Positions 11,390-25,500 of a stretch of DNA of 64,000 bases are shown here, one piece after another. The notes beneath the pieces were generated by a model that was given only the letters and a program-made list of their open reading frames with translations, was not told the DNA's origin and did no database searches. Where the stretch lies: positions 75,444 to 139,443 of the forward strand of contig JAENRP010000005.1 of the NCBI GenBank assembly GCA_024741835.1, written 5' to 3'. Origin of the DNA: Diplocarpon mali (Eukaryota > Ascomycota > Leotiomycetes > Helotiales > Drepanopezizaceae). Each line of letters starts with the position of its first letter. Positions within the stretch are counted from its first letter, which is position 1. A program made the translations under genes and the position numbers.

Positions 11390-14300
11390 TGAGTACGGCT
11401 TTGCAGGCCTGAATTGACAGAAACTATAGCGACTGACAGTTATCAATAACAAACCAATCGTACCAGGGATTTAGCCTTCTTGAGACCTCACTGAGGATAG
11501 CCTCCACAATATCGCCATTCGAGACCCCAGCTTCCTAGGTGGCAGTCTTACAACGATCTCCATCTTCTGCACTTGCAACCATAACGACCATTCCATAGCC
11601 ACCAACAGCAGCACGGGACGCAGCGGCACAGAACCCAACATCTTGAATCTTCTAGCCTTCATCTCTCGTGCTAATCCGGGATAGAACACACCAATATCCC
11701 GTATAAGAGGGAAGTTAATCAAAAAGCGCCCCAGACCCCAGAGAGTGCCGACTGCCTCTTCGTCCTCTCCTCATCGGTGGCAGGAGGGGCACCTGTTGGA
11801 GAGAAGGAGTGCTGCGTGAATAATGCCTCCGGAGATATCGTGAGGCAGGAACCCAATGCTCCCAGCAAGTTTCAATGCTGATCATACGACCGTCAGACAG
11901 GGAAAAAAAACCGAAAGTCGCGGGCGAAAGCAAAACCGAGCGGGCCAACTTACTGCCGTCAGGCCGGACATCCTCCCGGACGCATGTCTCTGGGCTGTTG
12001 TCTATGAGATTTGCCAGCCGATTTCGTGTTATGCATCTCTCCTGGATGCCTTAGTCGATTGTCTAGGCTTCCATCCATATGACGTCCCTAGGGGGGGCTT
12101 CGCTCTGCTGCCCGGTGTAGGAAACACACGTTAAGCATGGTATCTTCGCCGACGTCGTGACACGTATCATTGTGTCTATCTTTCGTAGGCTCTGTCAGTG
12201 TAATTCACACCTGGGCGTGGGTCTTCATGCTCCTGTAAGAAAAGCAATGCCTCGTTATAAGGCCTTACCCCAGACGGGAGGTCAACATAGCCAGTTTCGA
12301 CCTATCACCGAGCCACTCTGAATCAAAACGAGATAGTAGGATTTTAACTAGATATTTTTGTTATCTACGAATAATGTATGCCATAGCATCAATGAGTTTG
12401 ATATATGTGCTTACTTGGTGCTCTAGACTCTTCACGCTCTCTGGCTGCCTCCTTCCCAACTTAGCGCCCGTGAACTACGGTTCGCAGTATTCCACCAAAA
12501 GCCATCATTCACGCAAATAGTTGTCAAATGAAACTTGAGCTTTATCAATACCACAGCCCTCTTTCTTTCTTATGACACCAAAGAATTTCAACTCGACAAT
12601 CTCCTTACAGCCTAGGATAAATAAGAGTAACGTCTTTTCCATTATAAACCCTGGCTACCTCTTCATTGTGTCTAGTGAGTATCTCCAGAGGGATCAACTG
12701 CTACGCCGGGATCACTCTCACCATGTTCAACTAGACGAAGATGGATTGGAAGACTGACTTTGGCAGCAAAGTAAGAGAGTGTCATGTTCATGGCGATTAT
12801 CTCATGGAGAATACTCTGCTTATACAACGGCTCCATGCCATACAATGGGCTATTTGCTCTTAAATTGGAATTTCTGGACAGCCCCTGGAGTTATGACTTG
12901 AGCATTTTCTGGCCACTTCCAGGAAGATTACATCGTTGCGAATCGTTGTCAGATATCTCTGCCTCTTGAGACCACCTTCTTTCGGATATAAACTCAGCTT
13001 CCCTCGAGATACTGGTGACTGACGTTGAGCTTCTGGGTCATAAATACTGGCTATCGCTTGCCGCGCAACTCGTTTCACTCATATTCAGTTGATCTTGATC
13101 GGAGTGGTCTATAATCGCGCTATTTCGATCTCATCAATCCTGGAGATGAGGTGGCACTTCGCTGCGCCGGCCTTTCCAGGATTCGTATGGGAATCAACCA
13201 TGGTATCGACCATTCGCGAGCGAAAGTAGCCAGATCCAGGCATTCAGAGTCTTGAACTCAAGTACAAGAAAATTTCCAGGTCCTAATGGAGGAGGAAAAA
13301 CCAAAATACTGAACCCATCGCCGGAATTACCATTACAGGCTCAGGTTCGTGTGTTTGGAACTCAACAAAGGCATTTTAGTCTTTGGAATCTGGCTACCAT
13401 CCAAGGTGAGAATCCCAAATCTGGTCAGAAGTTCTTGCTAACTCATGTAAATATTCCGGATATCACTCACAGTCTTAACAGCATGTCAGTATCTGGAGAA
13501 AACTCGAGACTACTGCTTACAGCGGCGAAGTGGCGACGACGACAGAGACGTTCTCGAGGGATGCGATCATAGACAAGTCACGTTTACCAGTTTGCAAATT
13601 GAGTGCTGGCTCAATACGGAAGCTGTAACTGCCAACCAGCAACCGCTAATGTTGGCGGATCCGCAAAGGTCTGTATTGATTAACTCTCGATTAGGCCTGG
13701 TAGTTCGCTGTTCCTGGCCATTGATTATAGGATGTTGTTCTGTGGCTGGATAGGGTAGTATGGAGTGGATTCGCAAAAATATTACTTCTCGTGTCGTCCC
13801 TTCTCTTCAACACGTGAATATTGGAGCAGTAGCTAACCCGCACGAATTGAAAGTGCTAGGAGAACTTCACTTGTGACCGCTACAGAACTTTGCTAAGATT
13901 CCAATCTTCCCAGTGTATGGCTGAAAGTAGCGGTCCGGTAAGACCGGCCGACGCAACGAAAACGAATAATGCTGCCACTCAGGTTCAAGCTTTGCTCTTA
14001 GCTTGTCTGCTTCTCGAGCGAGTAAGTACACCGCTCAGGCGTTCGCAGTTGAGCATGTCTCCCCTGATTTCTCCACGAACCAGACACTCATGTTCCGCGG
14101 AGTGACACCGCTGGGGAAATGACAGTGGTTATTATGGTTCGAGGCGAACTTGACTCAAAATCAAGAGATATCTGCTTAAACGGTATATTTCCTACCCAAA
14201 ATCTCATAGAACGAGTTAAAACATCGATCTATGTCACAGACGACGCTTTCGACGACCTGACTGTTGAATAAGGGATTAGGGATTAGGAGAAGATCGAACG

Positions 14301-17300
14301 AGCTACAAAATAAACGTCTGCGGTATTTTCGGCTCCGTTTCAGGGGACCAATACAAACTCTGGAGAGTTCTCACGTGTGTTTATACTAACCAACATATAT
14401 TTTACTAGGCCTAGTCAGTTTAAGGTCTTGAACCCTTCTTTCACGCTTGAGTTTGTGCAAGCAAACCTAGCTAATAATTGACCAAGCCACTCTTATTTTT
14501 ATTTTTTACTTTTCTTAATTTTTGGCTTGAGTAGTTTCCAAAAGCAAGCTAGCTTTAAAGTGAAGTTTTAAACTTTTTATTACTAATGTATTTGTGAGTT
14601 ACTACAAACACAGTATTCTCAAAACCAGCAGTTTTATTCGAAACAAGTTCAAAACATGTCAAGAAACAAACCGACCTGTTAAAATCTTTCTCCACTCCCT
14701 ACTAGCCAGTGCGAGGTTTAAGAGTGGTCTAGATGATGCGTAAGAAGAGTTTTTTATTCGTATTGCCAGAGTTATCTCCCATGTTTCTTCCCCTCTATCC
14801 CTTATCCTTTCCCACCAAACTTCGACGATAACTTCATCGCCTGGTGCGCCTGTCCGATTTGCTTGAAGAAGCTCAGATGGGAAACTATCTTACCTTTGAG
14901 GACCCCTAAACTAAGCTTCAAGCTGTCCAATTCCCTGAAAAACCACAGGACCTGAGGCTAACCCACCGGCCATTTATGAAAACATTACAGCTAGGTCAGC
15001 TTTCGGAAAAGGCGTGGGGCTCCAATATGGGATTTCTGTTGCATGTCGCGCGATTAGTTGAAACAAGACATTTCGGGCTGGTCCTAGTGGGGAAATGGGC
15101 TGGGTCTAGCGGGGGCGAGGTAAAAAAGCGGAATAGATTTCATATGGAAATGGATGTGACCTGATGAACATCACTTCGTTACTACAAATGGTCGGGGACC
15201 TGACAAGGGATTGAAATGAGATATCGTGTTCTAGGCGACGAAAAATACCCTGGGACTACAAAGTAGGATTCTATTGCACATCGCACTATTAGTCGAAACA
15301 AATTTTCTCGCATTGCCGGTTTGATACTCCTTCATAGACGGGAAGTCAGATAGCGCCAGAGCGTAGATATCTGGAGAGCTGGGATGAAGAACAATAGTCA
15401 TGCCACGTTGAAGATAAGTAAACTGAGATATGTTGCGTATCGTACTTCTTCGCTGAACAAGCAAATGGTTGTTTCTCCTTCCTCAAAAGAAATTGATATT
15501 GAAAGAGCGAGGATTACTAATAAAACGACACAATCCAATCAACTCATGCACTATGGTTCAGTTCTCTGTGACAACTCTCTCTTCTTGATAGGATGTTTGT
15601 TTTTCATAAAAAAAAATCCCTTGATAACATGAAAGTCCTAATCTTCTTAGAACCAACTCTATCTAAGACCTGACATCCCCGCAAGCTCGGGATTCCGATC
15701 CTACTCGTTAACTAACTAGCCTCAACCCGTGGCAAGAAGCTGCCTGAGAAGGTTTAGCGTGTGTGGAGTTACAGTAGGTATGTTGAATTAGAGATCTTCC
15801 TACTCTGAACCGTGATTCAAGAACCAGAGGTTGTTCGAGATCGGAAGGGTAAACGAGCGTCGACTTAGGTTAGTCGTCAGAAGCAACCTTCAGAACAGTT
15901 ATTCTTCCTATCTAGTCCTATAGTCTCGGGGTATAAAAGCTCGGTCCGTGTATCCGGACGGCGGTGGGGAAAGCTTTATCTGTACTAAATATCAAACATG
16001 ACACTTCTAGACAAGACTAGAGTGTACACTTTGGCCTGCATTTTCAATCAAGTGCAGGTCGTGTAGAGAGATATCCGTAGCGAGTACGGGAGAGAAGGTG
16101 CGGGTTTGTTGCATATCGCGGGTTTAGTTGAAACGAGACATTCTTCTTTGCCGAGTCATTATGAGACATCTTGTCCTTGTCAACAACAACGAAGGAGAAG
16201 ACAACGTAATGATCAAAGAGGGTTGAGATACAGCCGATGTTTCTAGGAAATTGAAAGGCTGCATGATTGTTGCACGTCGTCCTCCGAGGCGAGACACTCG
16301 CCTCATGATTGGATGGAACGAACATCACTTCTCTACTCAGACTTACTTACAGAGAGTTTGGCCTGCAGGACAGCATTCGAAGCTCAAATCGATCTCTTCC
16401 CCGGCATAAAATGGAATCGTTTGAGTATAAGGGAGCGAAGGCAGAAGCGAAAAGAAATAAATGTACATCCCCGGAATGCTAGACTGTACAACGTCGACAA
16501 TTTAACGCAAAACTGACCAGATCACGAACCGAGCTAGTATTCCTTTCGCGAATTGCAAATCCGCCACTCGTAAGGCTGTATCTTGTGGCTCGGCGCGTTG
16601 CAGGATTCAAGTCGTGTAACTTCTCATCTGACGTAAGTTGTAGCTCGTCATCTTAACATGATCTTTGTTGCCGCCGAAGTTGTACAATTTACCTTGGCAC
16701 CCGGCCATTCGGAGATCCACCAAGATGGTATTTTTCAGCCAGCCGGCTCACATCAGATTCGCTTATCACCGAACAGAGCTGGCACTGTATACCATGCAGT
16801 ACTACACACCAAAACCACGCAAAGGGGTATCGAGGACAAGGGCAGATGTCGCTCTGATAACCCTGTTTTGAACATTGACCGGCCAGTGCTGGAGGCAGAG
16901 ACGTATTCTATAGATAGCGTAGACCGAATAACGCGATGATGCGCCAGAATACGAGACGCCCGGGTGGATTAGCGAGCCAGATCATTATTTTAACAAACTT
17001 GGTGCGGACACGGACGCGGTGATCTTCAGCGTAGGAGTTGGCAAACGGAGATATCACCCAATCTGACTTGGAGCCAGGTATGGTGTGTGTGTGTAGACGA
17101 GCTCAAGCTTCGGATTGATGAATATTATATCATAGTTGAAGCTTAATATTTTCGTGTTAAGGCCAAGGATAAGATATAAGACAGGACTTGCATCCAGTAG
17201 ATATCTGCCTGCATAGGGAGAATATGGGAAGGCAAAGAAAGCACTAACGAGAGAGGTAAGGAGGGAAGAAACATAGGTACGAAAAGAGGAGACTTTTAAT

Positions 17301-18889
17301 CCCCTGAACCAAATCGTTCTTTGAAAATCTTGCCCTTATTCTCTGTATTCATGTGAATATCTACTCTGCTGAGAAAATAAGCACGTAATTTTTGCCCCTT
17401 GCTCAGAGTATGTTAGCTGAAAACAATCCCACAAACTAGTTTTCCACTATCAGGGAAAGAAGAATAACTTTCAACGGTAATAAGTTTAGAGCTGAATGAC
17501 CAGGAAACCGATTCACAGCATTCGATTTTCTTTCCTATCGTTTTTTTCAATTAGATATTACAAACATCTGAAGCACTGGTACCTTTGTTCAAGTTCAATC
17601 TTAAGAAGCATGTAATCGCTGACTGGATATTAACAAGTAGAGAGCTATGGTATTTTGCTAGGGCACTAGCTAGTGCAATAAAAATAGGTGCAGAGGATAT
17701 ATAAAAGACTCAGGTATCAGGACATCTACGCAAGCTAGTTTCGTTGTGTAAGTGCTTTTGCAGTTGCCGTTCAGACCTATGTCCGAATCCAGTAAGTTCT
17801 AAATCAAAGCTCCTAGTATCTTGAATTGTAGTTTATCAATAGTTTTCTCAGAGTCTCTCATGCAAGTCTTGTATTCATACCATCTATAGCAGCTGTCCTA
17901 TGTCAAGCTCGACTCTAACAAATACCAATTGATATTAGGTTCATAGTAGTGATACAGTAACGAGCCTGCAGATATACATGCTCTGACATAGCTCGTGGAA
18001 AATCTCTATTTTTTGCTTCAAGCTACAGGCATAAGGCCTCAGGATCAGACATTCATGATAGGATAAGCAATAAAAGATAATTTGACAATAGAGCTTCTGT
18101 TTAACAATACAGGACACTGCCAGATAAGGCCAAATCTTTGATAGTCTTGTTCTAATGCATATTTAGATAGGATGTCAAGATTGAACAGGATATGGCTAAA
18201 CTGTAGCTTGAACACTTGGAGAAATGGGACTGACAGTGTATGAACATTGCATGAAGGAGGAATATGCTGGTCTACAGTAAAGCTAATAATTCGAACGCAG
18301 AAACCTGACTTGGTAAATATCCACCTAATCAAGTAATGGATGCTCATTGCGAAGCCTTCACTAGAGTTTGAGATTGTTTGAAGAGAATTCTAGCATACAT
18401 GGCCCCCCAGTTGATATAGGATTTCCTTCTCAAGTCTCAGAAACAGATAGCAGAGTTGCTATCACACCAGGAGTCTCAGTCCTCGAGCTTCTTGCGCTAT
18501 GGTATTCATATTGCTGGATTTGTAAGAAGGTCCAATATTTCTAGTACCTAGAATATAGTGGAGGCATATTTATATTCTTTAAATGCCTAAACGCGCCTGT
18601 CGCTCATATAGGCCGCTCTTGCAGAGATGTCTAAGGCGCTTGCGATGCTGGCGGCCCTTTAGACAAAAGCTAATTAGACAATTGCAAAGGAGTACAAACA
18701 TAAGTTGAATAATATGACCTTAACCATCAAATATTTATTTACAGATGCTTCAAGTTGTAACTAGAGAAAAGAAAGAACCCTTCTTTTACTCTATAAACAT
18801 ATTGGCGGTTCCTGGATGAGTAGTAGTAAGTAATAGAGTCCTTCATGGAGACGACGACTCAATACCTATTCGCGATGTCTCCTACGAAA
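11390..18889. other. AT-rich repeat-relic block, no intact gene
   Basis: Frames are short and broken by stops on both strands, AT content is high, and no domain could be recognised in any translation. A diverged repeated motif (15036-16310) is listed separately. A TATA-like GGTATAAAAGC at about 15930-15940 resembles a promoter of a dead element. The stretch is best read as RIP-degraded transposon DNA. Confidence 0.6.
15036..16310. repeat. Dispersed 35-bp motif, 4-5 diverged copies
   Basis: A motif of the form TTGCATGTCGCG followed by TTAGTTGAAAC and AGACATT recurs at about 15039-15073, 15272-15306, 16108-16142 and 16265-16300. A weaker trace is seen near 15430. Copies differ mostly by C/T and G/A changes. 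Spacings are irregular (about 160-840 bp). A GAACATCACTTC string follows copies at about 15167 and 16319, suggesting a longer degenerate unit. Confidence 0.55.
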
Positions 18890-19260
18890 CTGCAGACTCT
18901 TTGAGAGTCTGCAAAGCCGAGATTGAGTCCTTTCAATTACGAAATAATCAAACCTTCAGTCGGATAAAGCTAGCACTTTTCGAAAGCTTCGAAATGAAAT
19001 CTTTTCCATACTACCTCTTTTACAAATACCCTTTACTTTCGACCTCCGATTACGTACTCTAGGATTATTCAAATATATACCGACGACTAAAGGAAAAGCT
19101 TAGTAAAGGATATTAAGGGGAACAAGGCAGGTTATAGTATATGAGGAAAAGGAGGAAGGAAAAGGATACTTTTTAAAAATTTATAAAGTCGATAAGAAGA
19201 GCCACGATCGAGAGCTGCCGCTTACTATTAAGACGCGTAATGTAATTAAAAAATAGCCGC
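18890..19260 (+). repeat. Inverted-repeat arm 1 (about 350 bp, diverged)
   Basis: Its reverse complement aligns with 22120-22500 over most of its length. Shared landmarks include GCCGAGATTGAGTCCTTTC, a CTTTACTTT block, TATTCTAGG/TACTCTAGG and a GTCGATAA block. The arm begins with a perfect 10-bp hairpin (TGCAGACTCT at 18891-18900 and its complement at 18904-18913). Divergence is high and transition-rich. Confidence 0.6.
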
Positions 19261-22119
19261 TTTTGGTAGAAAAAGTTTTTCATGGAATAGAGAAATTAAA
19301 GCGACTCTACGAAAAATTGGAGTCCTTTTATTCGTAGGATATCATTTATGCGCCTCATATTGAATAACCTTCTTTGAATTAAAACTGCAGGCGCGTGAAG
19401 GCGTTTAAGGGATGTAAAATTTGCCTCTAGTATATTTCAATTGTTGGAAACATTCAGTTATACAAGATAATAACAGCTGTCGAAGGATAGTTAATACGAA
19501 AGTGGACCTCCATTTGCTTCACAGAGGTGCCTGGGTCAATATCTGACTCGGTGCCTGTTTCTTTTAGTGGTTCTTTTTGTAAAGCGGTGAGCGGAACATG
19601 ATTCCCTTTACATCCGTTTGAACATGCTAAGTACTAGGTGAACAAACTGAGAGCAGAAAATTAGTCAAGTAGGTAGCACGACTCATGCGATGTCTTGCCC
19701 TGAGCGAGAATTCATGATTATCAACAATTAGTCATGCTTTGTACTCGGTAAAGGTCCTTTTTGCATTTTCTCAGTATTCTGTAATTTATAATAAAGATTT
19801 TATTTATAGATAGAATTATATTTGATATATCAATATATAGATTAATTTTTAAACCAATACTTGCGTGCTCAATAGTGATTCTGTGGAATATAAATAAGTA
19901 TAAGTAAACTTTTTTTGTGAATAGTTAGATGCGTTTCCCTTTACCGCCTTAAGACATCAGTATTGCAACGCATAGGGAGATTAGAGTAGGGAGTTTAGAG
20001 CTAGGTTAGATAATAGTTGCTGAAACTGAATACTAAAAGTTTTAAGTGATTAACAGAATTCAAGTTTAATTTTATCCAGCAGCTTATCTCTCAAGAGATA
20101 AACAAAAAAACAAAAGACTGTCGGTCTTTTGCTACCATTTCCAACCTTTGAGCAAAAACCCATTCGCGCTGAGAAATAGGGCAGCTTCTGATATACCAGA
20201 TACCCTGATCAGAACGAGTGAGCCCTAAGTACCTAATTCATGCGCCGTGTGATGATTTAGTGACCGAGGGTTTGCCTCTGCAGAACCCGCAAATTATGCT
20301 TTGGTTCGTCTATCTATAGGGACCATCCATATTAGCATTATGTGCGAACTGCTTGTGACAGAAATGTGGCGGGCGAGGTACTCCCGGTTTTCTAGTAATT
20401 TCGGGAATAGTGAATTAAAAAATTCTTATATAGATTTCATCATCGCACAGTACTTGGGATAGCAATTTCAGGTACGAATATTAAAAGCCGAATGGCCAGA
20501 AAAACTACCCGGTGCATGATATACTATAGTCAAATATTTTTTATAAAACCAATTCAAAAGTCCGCTTGTGCTATTTAATAAGGTTTGAAGCGTTCGGCTA
20601 CTTCTTTAAATGGCTAGGATGCCTCCTTTTCAGTGGATTTTGGTCCTGGTTCGCTTCATCGTACTCAGAATAAGAAACTGGAGTATCTGGTATCTCATCT
20701 CATGTGAGCCTGCCACATGGCACCGGAGGATTGATTGTGAAGAACTTATCACTGTGTACCTTGTCTATACTACAGGTCTTAATCTGTCGCCAGCTGAAAA
20801 AATGCCGCAAGAAAGTCAACTTGGGGTGGAGGAGAGCGGGGTGTTAGAGTTCTGCGGGTTGCGTTACTCCCATGCGGACTTCGTTTGGCCACCGACAAAG
20901 TGCGGAGTAGCACTCCCGCTTTCTACGAAAATTAAGAACAGTGGATCAGAAAAGCCCATAAACCGTACTTCATCAAACAGAGTTTGAGACAGTAATGTAG
21001 AGTGCCAATGCTAAGATCCAGACAGCTGGAAAATTTATCCAATACATGATTCACTGTACTCGAGATATGAGAAGAGACAAAACCTGGCAGTAACGTCTTC
21101 ATTGATGGGCTACAATTGTATGGAACGCATATTCGTTACAGAGTCTTTGAGCAAACACAAAACCCCCTGTCCATAGAAATCGAAGGGTTACATGTACAGC
21201 CTACCAAGAGAACGGGTGTCTTTTCAAGTGGCTCTCCTTGTACTTATCTGGTAGTTCATGCATGCAGTTCGCTCGGATTGGAAGGTAGTCAGGGGACGTG
21301 TGACTTTCTATGTATGCTATACAGAGTAGATAGTCTTATGCGACCGACATGGAGGATGGCTGGTGTGATCCGTAGGTAACCCTAAATTAAAGTGTTGGAA
21401 AGAAATATTTAGTATTATATAATCTCTCCCTGATCTGAATGTCAAAACGTGTAAAACTTCGGGTAGAATTGGGATTAAAAAGAAGGAAAAATGGCGCCTG
21501 TATTGGTATGTAGTTCTGTATAAGTACACTGGAATACAGTAGCTAATGCTTCTGCTTAACTCAGGCATCTGGCGTTATCTAGAAGTTTCTATACTTCAGC
21601 ATTTTTTATACTAAATTTTAGGTCTTGGCGCAAATTAAGCAAAGGAATTTGAGTATTCAAGAATAGAGCCTCATTTTACGCCTGCCTTGTAAAGGCTTAC
21701 TTATCACAGGCCAAGTCATAGGCCAAACAAACACCACATTAGCGTGTATGCAAGGGTAGAACATTAGTGGATTTGCAAGGTTAAATATACTTTCTTATGG
21801 TATTTGTTTAGCCTGCGACAAGGTATAAAGCACATTAGATACCTATTCTGAGGTATAGTATATCTATTTTTTAGTTATTTTCCTTTTAATATACTACATT
21901 ATTTATAAACTATGTAGCATAAGCGAGAAAACTATAGTGGGATTAAGCTTAAATAGGAGCTAGTATAGAAACTTTTTAATTTTAGCATTCAGTCCAATAT
22001 ACTTATAACTTATTTTCTTTAAGCCTCAAAAAGCAGATTTCTACAAAGGTGCCTAGATAGATGATGTTGCTCAAGTTCCTTATCCCAAGACGGGCCCTCC
22101 TTGCTAATGTAACTATCTA
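19261..22119. other. Interior between inverted arms, no intact gene
   Basis: About 2.9 kb of AT-rich DNA with no recognisable transposase or other domain. The longest frame (20610-20987) has no family resemblance that I can see. If the flanking arms are terminal inverted repeats, this would be the degraded interior of a DNA transposon, but nothing in the interior proves it. Confidence 0.45.
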
Positions 22120-22500
22120 CTTAACTGTATTAAGCGCTTTATCATTTAGCTGCGGCCACCAATTACAAGACTTTTTATCGACCTGAGCTTTAAAAAATAA
22201 TTTAAAGAAAAATATGGAAACCCCGAGGCTGCGAAACATATCCTTTCCTCTTTTTTTTTCTCTTATATAGTACAACCCGCCTTTCCCCTTTTACATTTAT
22301 TGTTAAGCAGTTCCTCTGGTTAAAGGTATAAATCTAAATGACCCTAGAATACGCAAGTACATATTAAAGTAAAGAGCATTTATGAAAAGGTTAGTGTGAA
22401 AACTTTTTACTACAAAGCGTCCGAAAATTTCTAGCTTGATTCCAATTAGGGTTTCATGTTTCACAGTCGAAAGGACTCAATCTCGGCTCTGCAGACTCTT
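22120..22500 (-). repeat. Inverted-repeat arm 2 (about 350 bp, diverged)
   Basis: Reverse-orientation partner of 18890-19260. The outer end carries GAAAGGACTCAATCTCGGCT (22468-22487) followed by a TGCAGACTCT hairpin arm (22489-22498), matching the outer end of arm 1 in inverse. Confidence 0.6.
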
Positions 22501-25500
22501 TAGAAAGAATCTAACGAATCTGCAAGTTCATAGTAAGTACTGCGTATACGAGATGAGTGGTTGTTTCTCTCTAGTATGTAATATTAAAGTACTATTAGTG
22601 GATTTTTTCGATCCACAGTACTCATATAGGAAAAATAAGGGAGTTCAGCGGTAAAGTACTTGGCCATATCGATAGGGTGAGATCACTAAGCTTTTCCACC
22701 TGTTCAAAGGTTGAAGTCTTGGCGGATGATTCCTTCAAAACTTACCTAGATTCAATACTTTTACTTGGATATAAAAGTAGTATCTCTCGCGCTTTGAATT
22801 AAAAGTAGTGATGCTCCAACTCTTGCTCCCTTAATTTGAAAGCAAACCTCATGATTGTTAGATGCTCTTGATTACATCTAATACCATATCATACCAACTA
22901 TTACTTCACCTGCGCTATAATTCGAAGTGTTGTCTATGAAGGTCTATAGTGGTGTCTTCATAGTTCACAGGCGCCAATTCCTTGAGTACGCTAGTGACAT
23001 ACATCCTTTAAGATAATGTTCTTACATGGATACGAAAATTATGATTTCCAATTGAGAAGAACGATCTAGATGCGTATCAAGTTATTGACCTCTGCCCTGT
23101 ATGAAATTTTCTACAGAGGCCTTCATACAGCGTCTAGGGTGGCCGACTCAACTAGGATGTGTTCAAAGTTGGGGGTGTTGACTTAGAGAACTTCAAGACT
23201 AGGTCGAAACCAAAATAGACAAAACCTTATGCTCATGCCCACGAATAAGCTGTTGCTGGATCAGGAATATCCTGTATCCGATATTGCCGAGCATTGACAT
23301 CTAGGTGGTCTGGTGATAGCTATTTAGTTCCCAGATCTCAGATGATTGACAAGATAGGACTTAGCACACTTTGTAGCCAGATAAGAGCGGGTTAACTTCG
23401 GTTATTACAGAAAGTTGACTTCCTTGTCCTTTCGACTAGGACAGAGAGTAAGAGTTCTAATTACCTCGGTTAGCGAAGCAAGTGAGGGCAAACCGAATGG
23501 TCAACTTGAAATATCAATAAAACCGTGAATGCTTATGGAGATATAAGCAGCTATTGTCCTGTCGAAGGCTGAACCGACTTTTAGCCATTGAGCTTTTATC
23601 CTGTAGGGGCCAGTGGGGTATTGCTTCAAAACACCATCTAAAAAGCTAATTGACTTTCAATGCCAATCAGTGAGTTTGAACCTCGCTGTAGGTACAAAGC
23701 CTGCATGACAGTGCATTGTTCTTGGGTTTCACTCAGAAAAGAAACCAAGCTTAGAGGATTGCCCACTACATGAAGAACTTGCTCTTGTTTAAACAGAATC
23801 CTTTTCTTGAAAATAGAGTTCAGAAGGTGTTTTGCCGCAGGCGTAATAAACACCCCATAAAAGTATAATTCACCCTGCAAGCGCCCTCCAAACCAGCCTT
23901 GAGAATATGCTATTATTGTGTTTATCTAGCCTGTGGAGAAAGATAGCATTAAGACAAGATTCTAGTACTCCCAAGGAAGTCGCCAGCATCAGATAAGCCG
24001 AAGAAGATGGCAAGCAGCCTATAAAATACCAAAGCGAGCTTGTGGGTGTATTACATGGAATTCCAAGCTGAATTGAACTTGGCGCGAGACACTAATGTAT
24101 ACAAAAGCATTAAAGAGTTCAAGCGATAGGCATTTCATTCGGCAACGACGCATGAATAGCTCTGTGGTTAGTCACGCGAGGAGTTACGATCAGCGCGTCA
24201 GGTACTTGACACTATGTAGAAAGAGATGATTAGATTCATGGGCTCCAGATCACGTTCTGCCGGCTATCATCGCCGAACTTCCCAAGGAGCCGATCCGAGG
24301 CAGACGCTGAGAAGGAGAGTTCGCTGATAATGGTGAGAGGCAAGGCTCCTCTATACTCCCATCGCAACATAACCTCGCAAGCTCGCTTTGATCCACTGCA
24401 TGCTTACTAAGCCCGGCCCTTCTACCCCGCAAGTTGCCTCAGGGCCGTTGAGGGATGGCTCAACCTCGATAACCGGACCTCCCTTGACAGAAGTGTAATC
24501 GCGTCAAACCTCACGGGTGGCGCAATACCGCCAGACTGGCATTGGTATCAGAACAACTACCGAGTCCCGACACGTCCTCGCACTCTATTTTGGGCGCATG
24601 CTGTGAATTGGCCCAGGTCTGCAGAGTAGGTTTGCACTATTGTATTCGGATAGCAGTAACAAGTCGAGCCGGGTGTTCTCCTCCATTGCCAGTGCAGCCA
24701 TACCGACCCTAGTGATGCAATTCCCACTTTCTAATCTTCGGAGATTTGATGGGTGCTCACTTGTGTTTTCCCCCGCAGACACGATGTGCCAAAACCTGGT
24801 GATAAGTACTCCGCTACTGGGGAGAATGGCCACTCAGAGTAAAGTATCGTAATGGAGCTATATAATTAACTCTCGAGTACTATGTTACAGTTTGATCCTC
24901 CAAAAATAACTCCCAATTTTTTCCTTTTTCCAAGTAATGTTTGCGAAAAAGAAAATAGCTAAAATAATTGGCAAAACCTTACATCATTCTACAGTCGAAG
25001 CTTTCAAGACTATCTCGCTTTTTTTTNATTTTTGGAATAGCTATTTTTCCTCCCGTAGTGTAAAGATGTAAACCACAACAAAGCTGGACCCAAGATGAGA
25101 AGCACTATTCCTCGTGCTTCCTAGTTAGCAGCCCTTGCTATTCTCAGGTCATGCGGAGGTACTGTGTACTCTACCGTTATACAGCGGTAGAGCATTGGAG
25201 CCTGTCTTTTTTGCCTCGAACTTTTGTCTCGAACTTTTGTCTTTGCCGGCCAATCGGCCACTGGATTATGGCATCCGGAAAGATCCTCCGAGTCAATTTC
25301 ATGTGTCTCTGCTGTATTGTAAAAAAAGGACGTCTGCCTGCAGGAAACCTGTTATAAAAGCTGGGATAGCCATAAGCGCTTCTACGACTCGGGACAGATT
25401 GGAGGCTAGCAAGGGGTTAAATATGACCGATTTTTGGTAATTATTTACCCTAGAAGAGCCGTCCAGCCTTTCGTACGACTTAACATTTGCCTCGGAATTA

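Noticed and set aside
19442..19740. TGTTGGAA start with a later ATCAACA, as in a copia LTR
   Set aside because: The flanking bases (TCAAT and ATTAG) do not form a target duplication, and the ends are only loosely inverse.
23640..23720. Reverse-strand GGTTCAAACTC with a nearby CTTTGTA loop, tRNA-like
   Set aside because: T and anticodon stems each carry a mismatch, and no D arm or acceptor stem could be found.
24543..24554. TGGTATCAGAAC, similar to the primer-binding site complementary to plant initiator tRNA-Met in copia elements
   Set aside because: Fungal initiator tRNA 3' ends differ from the plant one, no LTR end with a TG...CA partner could be placed next to it, and no retroelement frame follows.
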